A DNA stretch of 64,000 nucleotides, taken from Neovahlkampfia damariscottae (Eukaryota; Heterolobosea; Selenaionea; Neovahlkampfiida; Neovahlkampfiidae). The stretch is from NCBI GenBank assembly GCA_016618085.1, contig JABLTG010000084.1:1-64000 (forward strand), written 5' to 3'. Position numbers and translations under genes: made by a program. Below are positions 32,543-43,507 of this stretch, piece after piece (positions within the stretch are counted from its first letter, which is position 1; each line of letters begins with the position of its first letter). The notes below the pieces were generated by a model, which worked only from the letters and a program-made list of their open reading frames with translations, was not told the DNA's origin and did no database searches.

Positions 32543-34332
32543 ATGGTTCAACATGTCAATTTGATTTTTGAAGTTTCACACACAATACTTATAAATAATT
32601 CTAATTGGTTGAAAAGAAAAAATGAACAAAAGTTTGTTGAGACATCTTCACATTTGTTCATTCTTCCCATTGCTGGAATATATGAATCCAATATTTCAGA
32701 GATCAATATTTATGAACAAACATCAAACAAGAAATTTACCAAATTACTCAAACTTGCATCGAAAGATTTTCGTTTTTATCAATCTCAAATTGAAAACTAT
32801 TTTCTTGAACAATTGAATCCACTCAGATCTATGGATATAAACCAAACAATGGAAGAAATTGATTTCGAAGATCAAAAAAATTCAATTTAATCTTTTAAAA
32901 ATGCATGTCACCATGAAATGTAGAGATGTAGATTCACTTGTTTTTGATACTTATGTCCATGTTCAACTACTTTTTACCGAAGAGTATCCAATCAAACCTC
33001 CACAAACGTTGTGTTTGAATAATTTTCCTCATGAGCGTATTCTAGGAAACTGGATATGTCTTGATATGCTCGAAAATTGGAGTGGATTTTCTAATAAAAA
33101 AGCAACTGGATGGACACCCGGTTATTCATTATTAATGGCTTTAAATCAATTGGAATTATTCATCTTTGGTTTTATTGACAGTCATATTCCATCAAAATCA
33201 GAATTAGAAAGCTGTAAAACATATAATTGTGGAGAATGTGGACGAATTGAATTTAATGAACCTAATGTATTGATTCAGAAAGATTCACAATTGACCAAGA
33301 TGGATTTACCGAAAGAATTAGTGCTGGAAATTCTTTAGATTGCAGATGTCATCGAAAAAGTTCTGGTTGGACCTAATCAATATCAAATATACAAATGTTT
33401 CTTTACAAAGTATCATTTTGATAAATCAATTTTGTGCTTTGGGGTAACTCTGATGCATAATGTCTGCCAAATTACTGGTTTATATTTGATATCATCATTC
33501 GGATTTTCAGATTGTAAGTATCATAAATATGTTTGGGGAAATGAATTTAATTATATTATTCCAATTTTCATCAATGGTATCATTTCAAAAAGGGGTTTTC
33601 CAATTTTAAAAAGAATATCTGCTCGGTTTTGTGGAAGAGATGATAATTATTCAATTTGTTTTTTTAATAGGGAAGTTAATGAATGGTCTTTTAGTTTCAA
33701 TGATGAAAGGAGAATCTTTCACTTCAAACAAGTTGTTGTTCTTTTATTTTCAATTGAAAATTTTATTGTCCAAAGTTGTTAATCAAACAGTCAAGAAATT
33801 AATCAAAGATAAAATTATTGAATTTTTGAAAGATCCAACAAAAAGAACAAAAGATCTTGTTCCAAATTTGGGTGAATTTTTCATTTTAATTTCACTTTTT
33901 GATGATTTGTCTTGGGATGATATCAAATATCAAATTTTAGAAGAGTGTATGAATAGACAAGCATTGTGGATTATCAAAGCACATAAACAACAATATGTCA
34001 AGAAATATGATGTTAAGATATCACTTCATGCTTCATTGGTTGGGTTTCAGTTGTTGATTCTTCTCGCTGAATTTTTGAACAATAAAAGGTGGTCTTTGGA
34101 AAATATCAATTTACAATATGGAATTCCACAAGAGCAAGATTTAGAAAATCTTCAAAAGACTATGAAAGGAATTCTAAAAATCAATAGTTACGATGAAATT
34201 ACAAAACGATTGAATGTGATGACATTCGGACTTGATTGGAATGTCAAAAAAATACTATGGATGCATGAACAAAATTCTTACTTTCTGGGTTATCACGTAG
34301 AAAAAACTGAAGGTAATAAGAATTTCCAATAA
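32543..34332 (+). pseudogene. Disrupted UBC-fold (E2-like) gene
   Basis: Three adjoining frames make one protein-like unit. The middle part is an E2 core: TEEYPIKPPQTLCL, GNWICLDMLENWSGF with the Cys at the active-site position, then GWTPGYSLLMAL. A Cys pair follows (YNCGECGRIEF), and a C-terminal domain with YIIPIFING and LIGKLMNGLLVSMMKGE that accompanies UBC domains in large protist protein families. Three interruptions separate the parts: two one-base frame changes, each in a run of seven identical bases (near 32875 and 33658), and an in-frame TAG at 33336-33338. No intron with GT-AG ends explains them. It is either a young pseudogene or a gene with assembly errors in homopolymers plus one true nonsense change. 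Confidence 0.6.
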
Positions 34333-34464
34333 ACTGTATTGGATGGAATAATTTTAAAACCATGTTTAATTTTACATTTTTCTTTGGAATAAATCCTCAT
34401 TGATTTTTCTTTTCCAATCGCACGAAATTCAATTCGCTCTCTGAAAAGAAATTGATTTGATTTG

Positions 34465-34469
34465 ATTGG
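34465..34469 (+). promoter_or_regulatory. ATTGG element of the Ku70 gene
   Basis: TTTGATTGGTC lies 32 bases upstream of the ATG at 34502. Confidence 0.45.
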
Positions 34470-34501
34470 TCAAAAAAAACCTCCAAAAATTTTCAACGAC
34501 A

Positions 34502-36533
34502 ATGAGTAGTTGGCAAGAGTTCAATGATGAAGAATTTGACTTTTCCCAGGAAGACCAAGTAAAATACATTGAACTAACCATTGAAAGGACGAAGAAGAGC
34601 AACTATACACTTCTCAGAAAGATTCAATTATTTTTTTAATTGATTCAAGCAAAGCCATGTTCGAAGAAAAATTTGAAAATGACATTGAAGCCTTTTATTT
34701 TGCTGTAAAATCTGCTGCTAATGTTTACTGCGACAAAATTATTTCATCAAATAGCGATTTACTTGGAACAGTTTTTTTTGGCACCGTAAAACAAAAAAAA
34801 AAAATTGAAAAAAAAAGAAAGAAAAAAAAAATGAATTTGATTTTGAAGGTATTTATACTTTCACAGAACTTGATAATCCAGATGCCCAATCTATCAAAAA
34901 ATTAGAAAATTTGTCTGAAAACAAAAATTTTGAAGATTATGGTCATGGTGACTATGAAATCAATGAAGCTTTATGGATTTGTCAACACTTATTTTCACAT
35001 GTACCAAAATCAGTTGGTTACAAAAGAATATTTTTATTAACAAATGATGAAAATCCATGTGAAAAAGAAAATTCATTGAAAAAGGCAATTGAAAGATCAA
35101 AAGAATTACTTGAAAATGACATCACTATTGAATTATTTGTTTTAAAAAGTCAAAAAAGAGACTTTGATTCAAGTTTATTTTGGGAGAAAATTATTGCTCG
35201 GGATGAAGATGATTATTCAGATGGAAAAATTACGTTTGATTCTTGTGAAAAATTTGATCAATTGAGAGAAAAAGTTAGAAGAAAAGAATTCAAAAAAAGA
35301 ACATTAACATCATTAGAATTAAAAATTGGAAATAATATTTCACTTGGAGTTGGTCTTTATAATTTAATTAGTTCTGCAAAAAAAGATTCAGCAATTTGGC
35401 TTCAAAATGAAAATAATCTTCCAATAAAAACAGAAACAAAACAAATTTGTGAAGATACAGGTTCAGAATTAATGAAGAATGACATTAAAGTTTATTTTGA
35501 TTATGGAAAGAAAAGAGGTATTTTTGAAAAAGAAGAAATTCAAAAACTTTCAACTATAACTGACCAAGGATTAACATTAATTGGTTTCAAACCAAAGTCA
35601 AGACTAAAAGTTTATCATAATTACAAAAGTTCATTATTTGCATATCCAAATGATCACTTGTTTTCTGGAAGTTCTGTTGCACTTTCTGCTCTTTTGAAAA
35701 AGATGATTGAAATGGATAAAATAGCAATTTGTACAATGACACAAAGAAAGAATTCATCTCCTGTTTATGTTGCATTAATTCCACAAGAAGAAGAGTTAGA
35801 TGAAGATCAAACACAAATTTCACCGCCTGGATTTAATGTGATCTATCTTCCTTATGCAGACGGAATTAGAAAACTTCTTAGCTTTGAAAGAGAAGAAAAT
35901 CCAACTGAAAAACAAGTGTTAAAGGCAAAGAAACTTGTCAGTAAACTGTATATTGACTTTTCAAGTTGTAACTTTGAAAATCCATCATTGCAACAACATT
36001 ATGCAAGTTTACAAGCATTGGCATTAGATCAAAAAGAATTGGATGAAGTAACTGATTATGTTAAACCTGATATTGAAGGAATGTCAAAATATTGTCAAAC
36101 TGTTGAAGATTTCAAAGATAGTGTCTATCCAACTGATTACACATTCGAAGAAGCAGAAAAAAAACCAAAAAGTACCAAGAAAAGAAAGGGGAGAGATGAT
36201 TCAGATGATGAAATTGATACTAAAAAGAAAGTTAAAAAGGAAGATACTGATGATGAACCACCAAAGAAAGCAACCAAGAGACCAAATACAACTGTGGTGA
36301 AATCAAGAAAGAAAAAAGTTGAATCTCAAGAATCCATTGATGAAAGTCAATCACAAGATGCAAGTGATGAAGAAATAGATGTTGTATCTCTTTGTAAAAA
36401 TGGTCATCTTGGAAACTTGAAAAATGATGTGCTCAAAGCATTTTTAAAACAATATAAACTCTCCGTGAGTGGAAAGAAACAAGATCTTATCCAAAGAATT
36501 GAAGATTATTTAAAAAAAAGAGGAAAAATTTAA
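34502..36533 (+). CDS. Ku70, DNA end-binding protein with SAP domain
   Basis: Three exons (34502-34558, 34588-34785, 34818-36533; introns 29 and 32 nt) give 656 residues. Order: an acidic N-terminus, the Ku vWA-like domain (DSIIFLIDSSKAMF, IYTFTELDNPDAQSIKK), the beta-barrel bridge (YGKKRGIFEKEEIQKLSTIT, GLTLIGFKPKSRL), the helical arm (DFSSCNFENPSLQQHYASLQ), a Lys/Asp-rich linker with likely nuclear localisation signals (KSTKKRKGRDD) and a C-terminal SAP domain (LKAFLKQYKLSVSGKKQDL). With Ku80 it binds broken ends and starts non-homologous end joining. The 5' end of exon 3 is read from inside an A-rich run, so that acceptor is the least certain point. Confidence 0.93.
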
Positions 36534-36593
36534 TTAAAGTTTAATTAAATTTTTGAAAATTGAGTTTGTTAAATTTGTGAACAAAAATTTTTG

Positions 36594-36711
36594 AAGTTTC
36601 CTAATTGGGATAATTCCCCGTTAATAAGTAGTAGGGGGCTTTCCCGAATTGACATATTACGGTTCACGCCTCCTGATCCGCTGAGAACAACAAAAAATCG
36701 TTCAAAAAGGT
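36594..36711 (+). repeat. Left terminal inverted repeat of the 1.04-kb element
   Basis: Pairs with 37515-37634 in inverted orientation. It contains GCGGATCAGGAGG-type sequence (as its complement) that is G/C-richer than the flanking DNA. Confidence 0.85.
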
Positions 36712-37514
36712 TGATATTCCTTATTTTCGCTTTGAAAATAAGTAAAACTAACATTATGTCGTCCAGCCATAAAATACCCCAAAGAACAAGAATTAAATTT
36801 TGAGGTAAAAGAATAAATGAAATTTGAATTGTTAATTTGTGTTGGTTGTTCAACATTTTGCTTTTGATTCCAATCACCGATAGAATTTATCCAATTATGT
36901 GGACTTGCACCCGAATTATCTCCATTGAAATGAAAGCAAACATACCAAGGATCAATTAACTTTTTGATTTATGGATTTTTGTTTAAAAAATCTTCCCATT
37001 CCAAATAAAAGTTGTCATAAGTTTGAATAGATATTTTTTTTGAATTTTTTAAATCAATAGAGCCTCTGCATTTCATTTTTTCAATAATATTTACTCTTTC
37101 TTTTTTCATCCATTTCACCCATGTTTTTTTTGAAATGTCTTTGATACTACTAAAATATTTAGAAACTGAAAATATTCCACATATTGCATCAACAGTATAC
37201 GAAAAAAAAAAATTAGTGGAAACCTTCTATTTGTTCGGTAGACTGAACAAATTGGTTTGTCAACCGACTCGCTATCTTTTTCCTTCGAAAAAGAAATCAA
37301 AAGAACCTTTTTCTCTGTTATTTCAATATATTTTTATGAGACACTTTTAAAATGAGGAGAAAAGAAATGAGTTTTATTCTTGTATCAGAGTTTAAATTTT
37401 CGGAAATTTGACTTCTTTTTTGATTTATGAAGAGAAATGAATTGATATTTTTCGTTTCTCATTGAATTTTACAAAGGGGAAATTGATGTTTTTCTTCAGG
37501 CAAATTTTATGATG

Positions 37515-37634
37515 ACCTTTTTGAACGATTTTTTGTTGTTCTCAGCGGATCAGGAGGTGTGGACCGTAATATGTCAATTCGGGAAAGCCCCCCTACTACT
37601 TATTAACGGGGGAATTTTCCCAATTAGGAAACTT
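37515..37634 (-). repeat. Right terminal inverted repeat of the 1.04-kb element
   Basis: Reverse complement of 36594-36711 apart from a handful of differences. Its outer end is 112 bases upstream of the first CCAAT-box of the kinase-cyclase gene. Confidence 0.85.
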
Positions 37635-37803
37635 GAAAAAAGATGACCAATGAAACTTGAAAAATTTTTACTTTAATGCAAAAAAATTGCTTAAAAATTC
37701 ATCTTTATTCGTAAGAAATACAGGTTTGTTTTCGCGTTTCATTTGATTGGATTTTTTTTTTAATGGCAACTTTTCATTGGCCTGTCATCGGAGTAAGGAG
37801 AGA

Positions 37804-40800
37804 ATGGAGTTTGAAAACAACTACTCAGAAGGTGAAGTGATCTTTTCATCATCGAAAACTGTTATCCACAAAGGTTCAAGAAAAACCGATTCACTTGGAG
37901 TTATCATAAAAAAATCATCTGAAACTGTTGTCTCTCTTGCCACTACAGAATCTTTCAAAAAAGATTTTGAATACACAAAAATGCTTTATGAGTATAATGA
38001 TGAATACTTTTTAAACATGTTGGAAATTGTTGAATTAACCAATGGTTCTCTCTTGCTAGTAGAAGAAGATGAAGGTTTGGGTCTACAAAACTTGCTTCAA
38101 GAAAAAGTTACTTATGAACCTAAAGAGTTTTTAAAACTTGCTGAAGATATGACTAAAGCTTTACATCATGCTCATACAAAACAAGTTCTTCACAGAGACA
38201 TTAAGCTTGCTAATTTTATTGTTAGCAAAAAAAATAACAAACCAAAGCTAATTGATTTCGGTTTGAGCACTATAGTTACAAGAAAATCACCTTCAGTTTC
38301 ATGTCCAAATCCTATCGGAACTTATTCATACATGGCTCCAGAGCAAACAGGAAGAATTTCAAAAAACATAGATTTTAGAAGTGATATTTATTCATTAGGA
38401 ATTTCATTTTATGAATTACTCACAGGAAAGGTTCCTTTTGATGGTGACAACATGGCTTTAGTTCATGCTCACATCACAAAAAAAATTCCAAACATCAAAA
38501 ATGTACCTGATGCTGTTAATGAAGTTATTCAAAAAATGTGTTCAAAAAATCCATCAGAAAGATATTTTTCAGCTTTTGGTGTTGCTAAAGATTTAGAATT
38601 CATCAACAAAAATTTTCAGAAAATTCCAGAAAACTTCAAAGCAGGACAATTTGATACAAAAGGATTTGAAATTCCAAACAAGTTGTACGGAAGAGACAAA
38701 GAACTAAAGAAGTTAAAAGATATTATAACAGAACATGAAAGTGATATGTGTCTGATATCTGGTGTTTCAGGTATGGGAAAATCCAGATTAGTTGAAGAAC
38801 TTATGAAAGAAAAAACAATGGACTTATTAATGTCTTATGGGAAATTTGATCAGTTTAACAGGTTAGTTCCATATTCAGCATTGTTAAGGTTTGATCTAAA
38901 TTTGTCTAAACCATGTTTTTTTAGTATTATCAAATCATTGACCACCAAATTACTTTCAGACAATAATACAGAAAAGAATAGCATCATTTCTCGCTTAAAA
39001 TTAGAATTAAAACAAAATGGTGCTATTTTAATAACACTTGTACCTGAAGTTGAATTACTTATTGGGAAAAAAGAACCTGTTGAATCGCTCACTTCTTTGA
39101 AGGACACTCAAGATAGACTTTTTGAAACTTTTTTCAAATTTTTTGATTCTTTTACAGAGAGTAAATTGATACTTGTAGTTGATGATTTACAATGGGCAGA
39201 TGCTTCAAGCTTCCTTTTCTTACAAAAATTCCTCGCTTCAAGTCATAAATTTTTTATCATTGGTGCTTATCGAGATAATGAAGTAGGAACAAATCATCCA
39301 CTTGCAATGATAATCAATGAACATAAAAATATTTACAATATCAATATCCAACCTTTGAGATTGGAAGATTTGAATGAAATGGTTGCAGAAACCTTGAATT
39401 CAACGAATCAAAAAACAATAGAGCTCACTGAATTAATTCACAAAAAGACATTAGGAAATCCATTCTTCTCGAGAGAATTTATCAATACTCTTTATGAAGA
39501 GGAATCATTTGTCCAAAAAAATGATACCTGGAAATGGGATATTGAAAAAGTAGAAAAAATGAATTATAGTTCGAATGTCATTGATTTTATGATTCAAAAT
39601 TTACAAAAGAAATCAAAAAGACTTCAAAAATTACTTAGTAGAGCTGCTTGTATTGGAAATACTTTTAAAATTGATGAATTAAAGTGGATATGGGATGAAG
39701 AAACAACTGTTGAAAGTGATTTATTTGAACCAGTTAAAGAAGGATGGTTATTTCGTGTGAGTTCAAATGAATACAAATTCTTTCATGATAGATTACAAGA
39801 AGCTTCATATGAATTATTTCCAAAAGAAGAAAGAGAAAAGATTCATTTGGTCATTGGTAATTTATTATTGAAAGGATTTAGAAAACAAAATTCAGTTGAG
39901 AAGAATATTTTTAAAATTATCAATCATTTAAACATGGCAAAAGAAAACTTTGAAGATAAAAAAGAACTTTTAAGTTTGAATCTATTGGCTGCAAAAAAAT
40001 CGTTAGAAAATAGTGCTTCTTTAGAAGCTTTAAAGTTTTCAACTAATGCTTTGGAATTATCTGATGAAGATATTTGGGAAAAAGATTACCCAACTGCTTT
40101 AGAACTTCATGGTATTCATGCAACTACTACATATGCCAATTCTTTACTTGACCAATGTGAAGAACAATACAATCTTCTTTTGAAAAAAGCAGTTGGAAGA
40201 TATGATATTTTAACTGTTTATGCTAATTATATGAGAATGTGCTCTCTTACAATTCAATATGATAAAGCATATAATCTATACGTGGAAACATTAAAAATGT
40301 TTGATTTGACAAAAGATATTGTTTGTCCAGATGTTGCACAAGTTTATGGATGGACTTTAATTTTGAAAGGAAAAATCAATGAAGAAGTCAAAAAAATTGG
40401 AGGAATGAAAAAAATTGTTAATGCAAAAACATGTGAAGATAAAGAATTGTCATTGTTTTTGAGACTTTCATTAGAATCCCTAGATATTATATTTTTAGCT
40501 CCTGGTGCAAATCCATTAATGTTCATTACAGGTGCCATGATCTCATTGTACTATTATTTAACTGAAGGATTACCACATGTTGCTCCAGTTGGAATTGCTA
40601 TTGCAGGTTGGATTTATTCATTCTTTTTCAAAGAATCAGATGGTTATGTTTTGACAACATCTGCTGAAGTGCTACATTCATTGGAAAAGAATCCGACCTA
40701 TAACGTTGTTTGTTTACATTACATACTTGCTGTTGGTAGTATTACAGGAGGAAATTTTCAAAAACAACAATATCATTTAAACACTGCTGTAAACCATGCA

Positions 40801-43203
40801 ATGACACATGGGGAGTATTTATATGGTGCTTATAGTATTAATTCTATCCCTCTTGCTTTGAATGGTGATCACTTTCCAACGTTATATGCAAAGATGAAAA
40901 AACATCAAAAATGGACTTTAGAAATTAAGAGTTATTTTGCTTCTGACTTTCTTGAAGTAATGATCAATTTTGTTGGTGATTTATGTGGAATTTCAAAATA
41001 CAATCCTCAATATTCAATCCCTACAATCAGACAATTGAAATGTGGAGATTCTACACTTCCAGCGATTGAAGGAATACTTAATTATCACAAAGGATTATAT
41101 GACATTGCTTTAGGATATTTTAATGAAGCAGAACCTGTTGGTGATAATTCACAAGGTCTTTTCGATTTTTATGAAAGAAAATTCTATCATTGTATGACAC
41201 TCATTGCAATATATAAGAAATCAAAAGATGAAAAAACAGAAACAAAAATTAAAGAATGTCTAAAAGATTTCAAAATTTATGGTGATCTGAGTCCTGAATA
41301 TTTAAGTCCTAAATATAAATTAATGGTAGTTTATTTTGAATCTACTCAACAAATTGAAGATAAAATCAAAATTTTATCAAAATTTGAAGAAGTCTATCAA
41401 TTAATGTCAAAATTAGGTCTTGTCATTCCATCTGCTGTAACGACTGAATGTACATTGGAATTTGCACTTGAAAATGATTTTCCAATGGGTGTTTGCAGAA
41501 TGTACTTTGGAAATGCTTTGAAAATTTGGACAGGATTAGCAGCAAAAACCAAAGTTGATATTCTCAAAAAAAAATACAGTAAATTCTCAAATGTCTTGTC
41601 AAGAAAATCAAGTGCATCCATAACTAATTCAACAACAAATGCTACAACGATAGGTAATGAATCAATTCAAATTGAAAGTGCTTCTTTGGATATGATGAGT
41701 ATCATTAAAGCATCACAAGCACTTTCTGTTGAATTAACAATTTCAAGTTTAATTGATAAAGTATTACATATAATTATTGAAAATACAGGCGCTGAAATTG
41801 GAGCTTTATTCTTGGTTGGGAAAGAAGGAGAATATATTGAAGCTTCAATCAAACATGGAAGGGTGAATAATCTCCATAAATTGACAAATGAATATGAAGA
41901 GAATGAAATGTTCTGTTCACTTTTATTGATAATGGCAAAAACATTAAGAAAACCTGTGATTATCAATGATGTTTCTAGTTCTGAATATTCAGATAATGAT
42001 TATTTGAAAAAAGAAAAAATTAAATCGATTTGTATTCATCCAATATTTAAAGGAAAAAAATATATTGGGGCAATTTATTTAGAAAATAAAACATTAGAAG
42101 GAATTTTTGATGAAGAAAGAAAAGAAATTTTAGATCATATTTCATCTCAATTAGCTATTTCCTATGAAAATGCGAAACTATATGATGATATGAATTCATT
42201 AAATTTGTCTTATGAAAGATTTTTACCAAAGGAATTTTTGAAACAATTAGGAAAAGGAGATGTTAGAAATGTGAACAAAGGAGATGCATCAACAAAGAAA
42301 ATATGTGTGCTATTTTCAGATATTAGATCTTTCACAGATATCACGGAAAAAATGAATCCTGAAGAATCATTTTCTTTCATCAATGGAATTTTATCATATT
42401 TAGCTCCTATTATTTCAAAACATAATGGTTTTATTGATAAATTCTTTGGTGATTGTATTATGGCATTATTTCCTTATGGTGTAGATGATTCAGTGAAATG
42501 TGGATTTGAAATGTTATCTGTTTTAAAATTGTACAACAAAGAATGTCGTCAAAATTTATCTCCTGTTAATATTGGAATTGGAATTCATTATGGAAATGTG
42601 ATGATTGGAACAATAGGAGATGATGAGAGAATTGATGCAACAGTTATTTCTGACACTGTGAATACTGCATCAAGAGTTGAATCATTAACCAAAGCATTAG
42701 GATCAACTTTTGTTGTTACAGAAGATATCCTTCAAAATACTCAACTAATTTATAAAAATCGTTACATTGGGAAATATTTATTAAAAGGAAAACAAATTCC
42801 TATTGCTCTTTTCAACATGATTCCTGAAGATGATGAATCAATTAACGTTGAAGAATTCACAAATGGAATTCAATTTTTTGAATTAGGAAATTTCCAAAGA
42901 GCAGAGGAAATTTTCAATTCATTGGATGATAAAACTTCTAAGTATCTTCAAAATGTTTCAAAGAAATATGGGTATTATTTATTCAATAAAGAATGGTCAG
43001 GTGAAATTAAAATTGATAAAGATGGAAATTTAGTTGACTTGGAAAATGAATTGATTGTCGAAAATAAAATTCAAAAATATTCAGACGAAGAAAAATTGAA
43101 AATTTTAACAGATTTACTTTCAAGTAGTGACAATGGAGAAATTTTGAAATTAATTTCAAAACAAAATCCAGATAAAATGAATGAAATATTAAAAAAATAT
43201 TAA
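37804..43203 (+). CDS. Intronless Ser/Thr kinase - AAA ATPase - GAF - class III adenylyl cyclase-type protein
   Basis: 1,799 residues in one exon. Order: protein kinase (~10-275; HRDIKLANFIV at ~131, DFGLSTI, GTYSYMAPEQTGRIS); STAND/AAA-type ATPase with Walker A GVSGMGKS (~320) and Walker B LILVVDDLQWAD (~456); a long helical TPR-like region; GAF domain (~1300-1450); class III cyclase (~1495-1690). The cyclase has both metal Asp residues (FSDIRSFT, FFGDCIMA), the Lys (DKFFGD) and Asp (SDTVN) typical of adenine selection, and the transition-state Asn/Arg (VNTASR), so it should be active. Kinase-AAA-GAF with a C-terminal output enzyme is a bacterial multi-sensor layout. I chose the ATG at 37804; the frame is open upstream to 37747 but has no ATG there. 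Confidence 0.88.
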   Translation: MEFENNYSEGEVIFSSSKTVIHKGSRKTDSLGVIIKKSSETVVSLATTESFKKDFEYTKMLYEYNDEYFLNMLEIVELTNGSLLLVEEDEGLGLQNLLQEKVTYEPKEFLKLAEDMTKALHHAHTKQVLHRDIKLANFIVSKKNNKPKLIDFGLSTIVTRKSPSVSCPNPIGTYSYMAPEQTGRISKNIDFRSDIYSLGISFYELLTGKVPFDGDNMALVHAHITKKIPNIKNVPDAVNEVIQKMCSKNPSERYFSAFGVAKDLEFINKNFQKIPENFKAGQFDTKGFEIPNKLYGRDKELKKLKDIITEHESDMCLISGVSGMGKSRLVEELMKEKTMDLLMSYGKFDQFNRLVPYSALLRFDLNLSKPCFFSIIKSLTTKLLSDNNTEKNSIISRLKLELKQNGAILITLVPEVELLIGKKEPVESLTSLKDTQDRLFETFFKFFDSFTESKLILVVDDLQWADASSFLFLQKFLASSHKFFIIGAYRDNEVGTNHPLAMIINEHKNIYNINIQPLRLEDLNEMVAETLNSTNQKTIELTELIHKKTLGNPFFSREFINTLYEEESFVQKNDTWKWDIEKVEKMNYSSNVIDFMIQNLQKKSKRLQKLLSRAACIGNTFKIDELKWIWDEETTVESDLFEPVKEGWLFRVSSNEYKFFHDRLQEASYELFPKEEREKIHLVIGNLLLKGFRKQNSVEKNIFKIINHLNMAKENFEDKKELLSLNLLAAKKSLENSASLEALKFSTNALELSDEDIWEKDYPTALELHGIHATTTYANSLLDQCEEQYNLLLKKAVGRYDILTVYANYMRMCSLTIQYDKAYNLYVETLKMFDLTKDIVCPDVAQVYGWTLILKGKINEEVKKIGGMKKIVNAKTCEDKELSLFLRLSLESLDIIFLAPGANPLMFITGAMISLYYYLTEGLPHVAPVGIAIAGWIYSFFFKESDGYVLTTSAEVLHSLEKNPTYNVVCLHYILAVGSITGGNFQKQQYHLNTAVNHAMTHGEYLYGAYSINSIPLALNGDHFPTLYAKMKKHQKWTLEIKSYFASDFLEVMINFVGDLCGISKYNPQYSIPTIRQLKCGDSTLPAIEGILNYHKGLYDIALGYFNEAEPVGDNSQGLFDFYERKFYHCMTLIAIYKKSKDEKTETKIKECLKDFKIYGDLSPEYLSPKYKLMVVYFESTQQIEDKIKILSKFEEVYQLMSKLGLVIPSAVTTECTLEFALENDFPMGVCRMYFGNALKIWTGLAAKTKVDILKKKYSKFSNVLSRKSSASITNSTTNATTIGNESIQIESASLDMMSIIKASQALSVELTISSLIDKVLHIIIENTGAEIGALFLVGKEGEYIEASIKHGRVNNLHKLTNEYEENEMFCSLLLIMAKTLRKPVIINDVSSSEYSDNDYLKKEKIKSICIHPIFKGKKYIGAIYLENKTLEGIFDEERKEILDHISSQLAISYENAKLYDDMNSLNLSYERFLPKEFLKQLGKGDVRNVNKGDASTKKICVLFSDIRSFTDITEKMNPEESFSFINGILSYLAPIISKHNGFIDKFFGDCIMALFPYGVDDSVKCGFEMLSVLKLYNKECRQNLSPVNIGIGIHYGNVMIGTIGDDERIDATVISDTVNTASRVESLTKALGSTFVVTEDILQNTQLIYKNRYIGKYLLKGKQIPIALFNMIPEDDESINVEEFTNGIQFFELGNFQRAEEIFNSLDDKTSKYLQNVSKKYGYYLFNKEWSGEIKIDKDGNLVDLENELIVENKIQKYSDEEKLKILTDLLSSSDNGEILKLISKQNPDKMNEILKKY

Positions 43204-43507
43204 AATAAAATAATATGTTATTGCAACAGATAATTTAGCTACAATTGGTTGTTTCAAATTTTCAAAAGAAATTGAGTTGATGATAAAACCTATCTTTTTT
43301 GTTTTCAGTTTGGTTGAATTCATAGGAGAATTTTGTAACTTGTTTGAGGGAACCATGTTGTCACATTCAATTGCGAAGATAAATTTTAAATAATTTTGCA
43401 CAAAGTCTTAGAGATGCAAGTTTACAATGAAATGCATTTTGATAAGAAAAATATTGAAGTCACTTCAATATTTATTTTTAATAGTATTCAAATTTTTTGA
43501 TAAAGAA
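43204..43507. other. Convergent intergenic region, no supported gene
   Basis: About 300 bp between two genes that end towards each other. A ~55-codon minus-strand frame with a hydrophobic C-terminus overlaps the kinase-cyclase stop, but I cannot support it as a gene. An imperfect inverted pair lies at about 43452-43480 (AATATTGAAG / CTTCAATATT), which could form a hairpin near the 3' ends. Confidence 0.4.

Larger units (their letters stand above)
36594..37634. mobile_element. DNA transposon/MITE-like element with ~118-bp terminal inverted repeats
   Basis: A 1,041-bp element between the Ku70 stop and the next promoter. Its ends are near-perfect inverted repeats: the left arm at 36594-36711 starts AAGTTTCCTAATTGGG and ends TTCAAAAAGGT; the right arm is at 37515-37634. 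By eye they differ at about three substitutions and two one-base indels, so the insertion is fairly young. Between them, on the minus strand (~36.71-37.22 kb), lies a protein-like frame (KKTWVKWMKKERVNII, then WYVCFHFNGDNSGA) that is not intact and that I cannot place in a transposase family. No clear target-site duplication is seen; both flanks are A/T runs. Confidence 0.8.

Noticed and set aside
33291-33335. F-box at DLPKELVLEIL in the UBC-fold gene
   Set aside because: Only the first helix resembles an F-box; the following sequence matches the companion domain that usually follows this UBC family.
33336-33338. In-frame TAG in the UBC-fold gene as evidence for TAG recoding or read-through
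   Set aside because: No other gene in the window needs an internal TAG read as sense, and the same gene has two frame changes as well, so simple decay or assembly error is more likely.
36569-36877. Minus-strand frame starting inside the 1.04-kb element as a host gene
   Set aside because: It lies across the terminal inverted repeat and in a different frame from the more protein-like internal sequence of the element.
43189-43401. Minus-strand frame with a hydrophobic C-terminus as a tail-anchored membrane protein
   Set aside because: It overlaps the end of the kinase-cyclase gene, has no recognisable family, and most of it is 3' flanking sequence; the motif wording does not match Sec61-beta or other small tail-anchored proteins.
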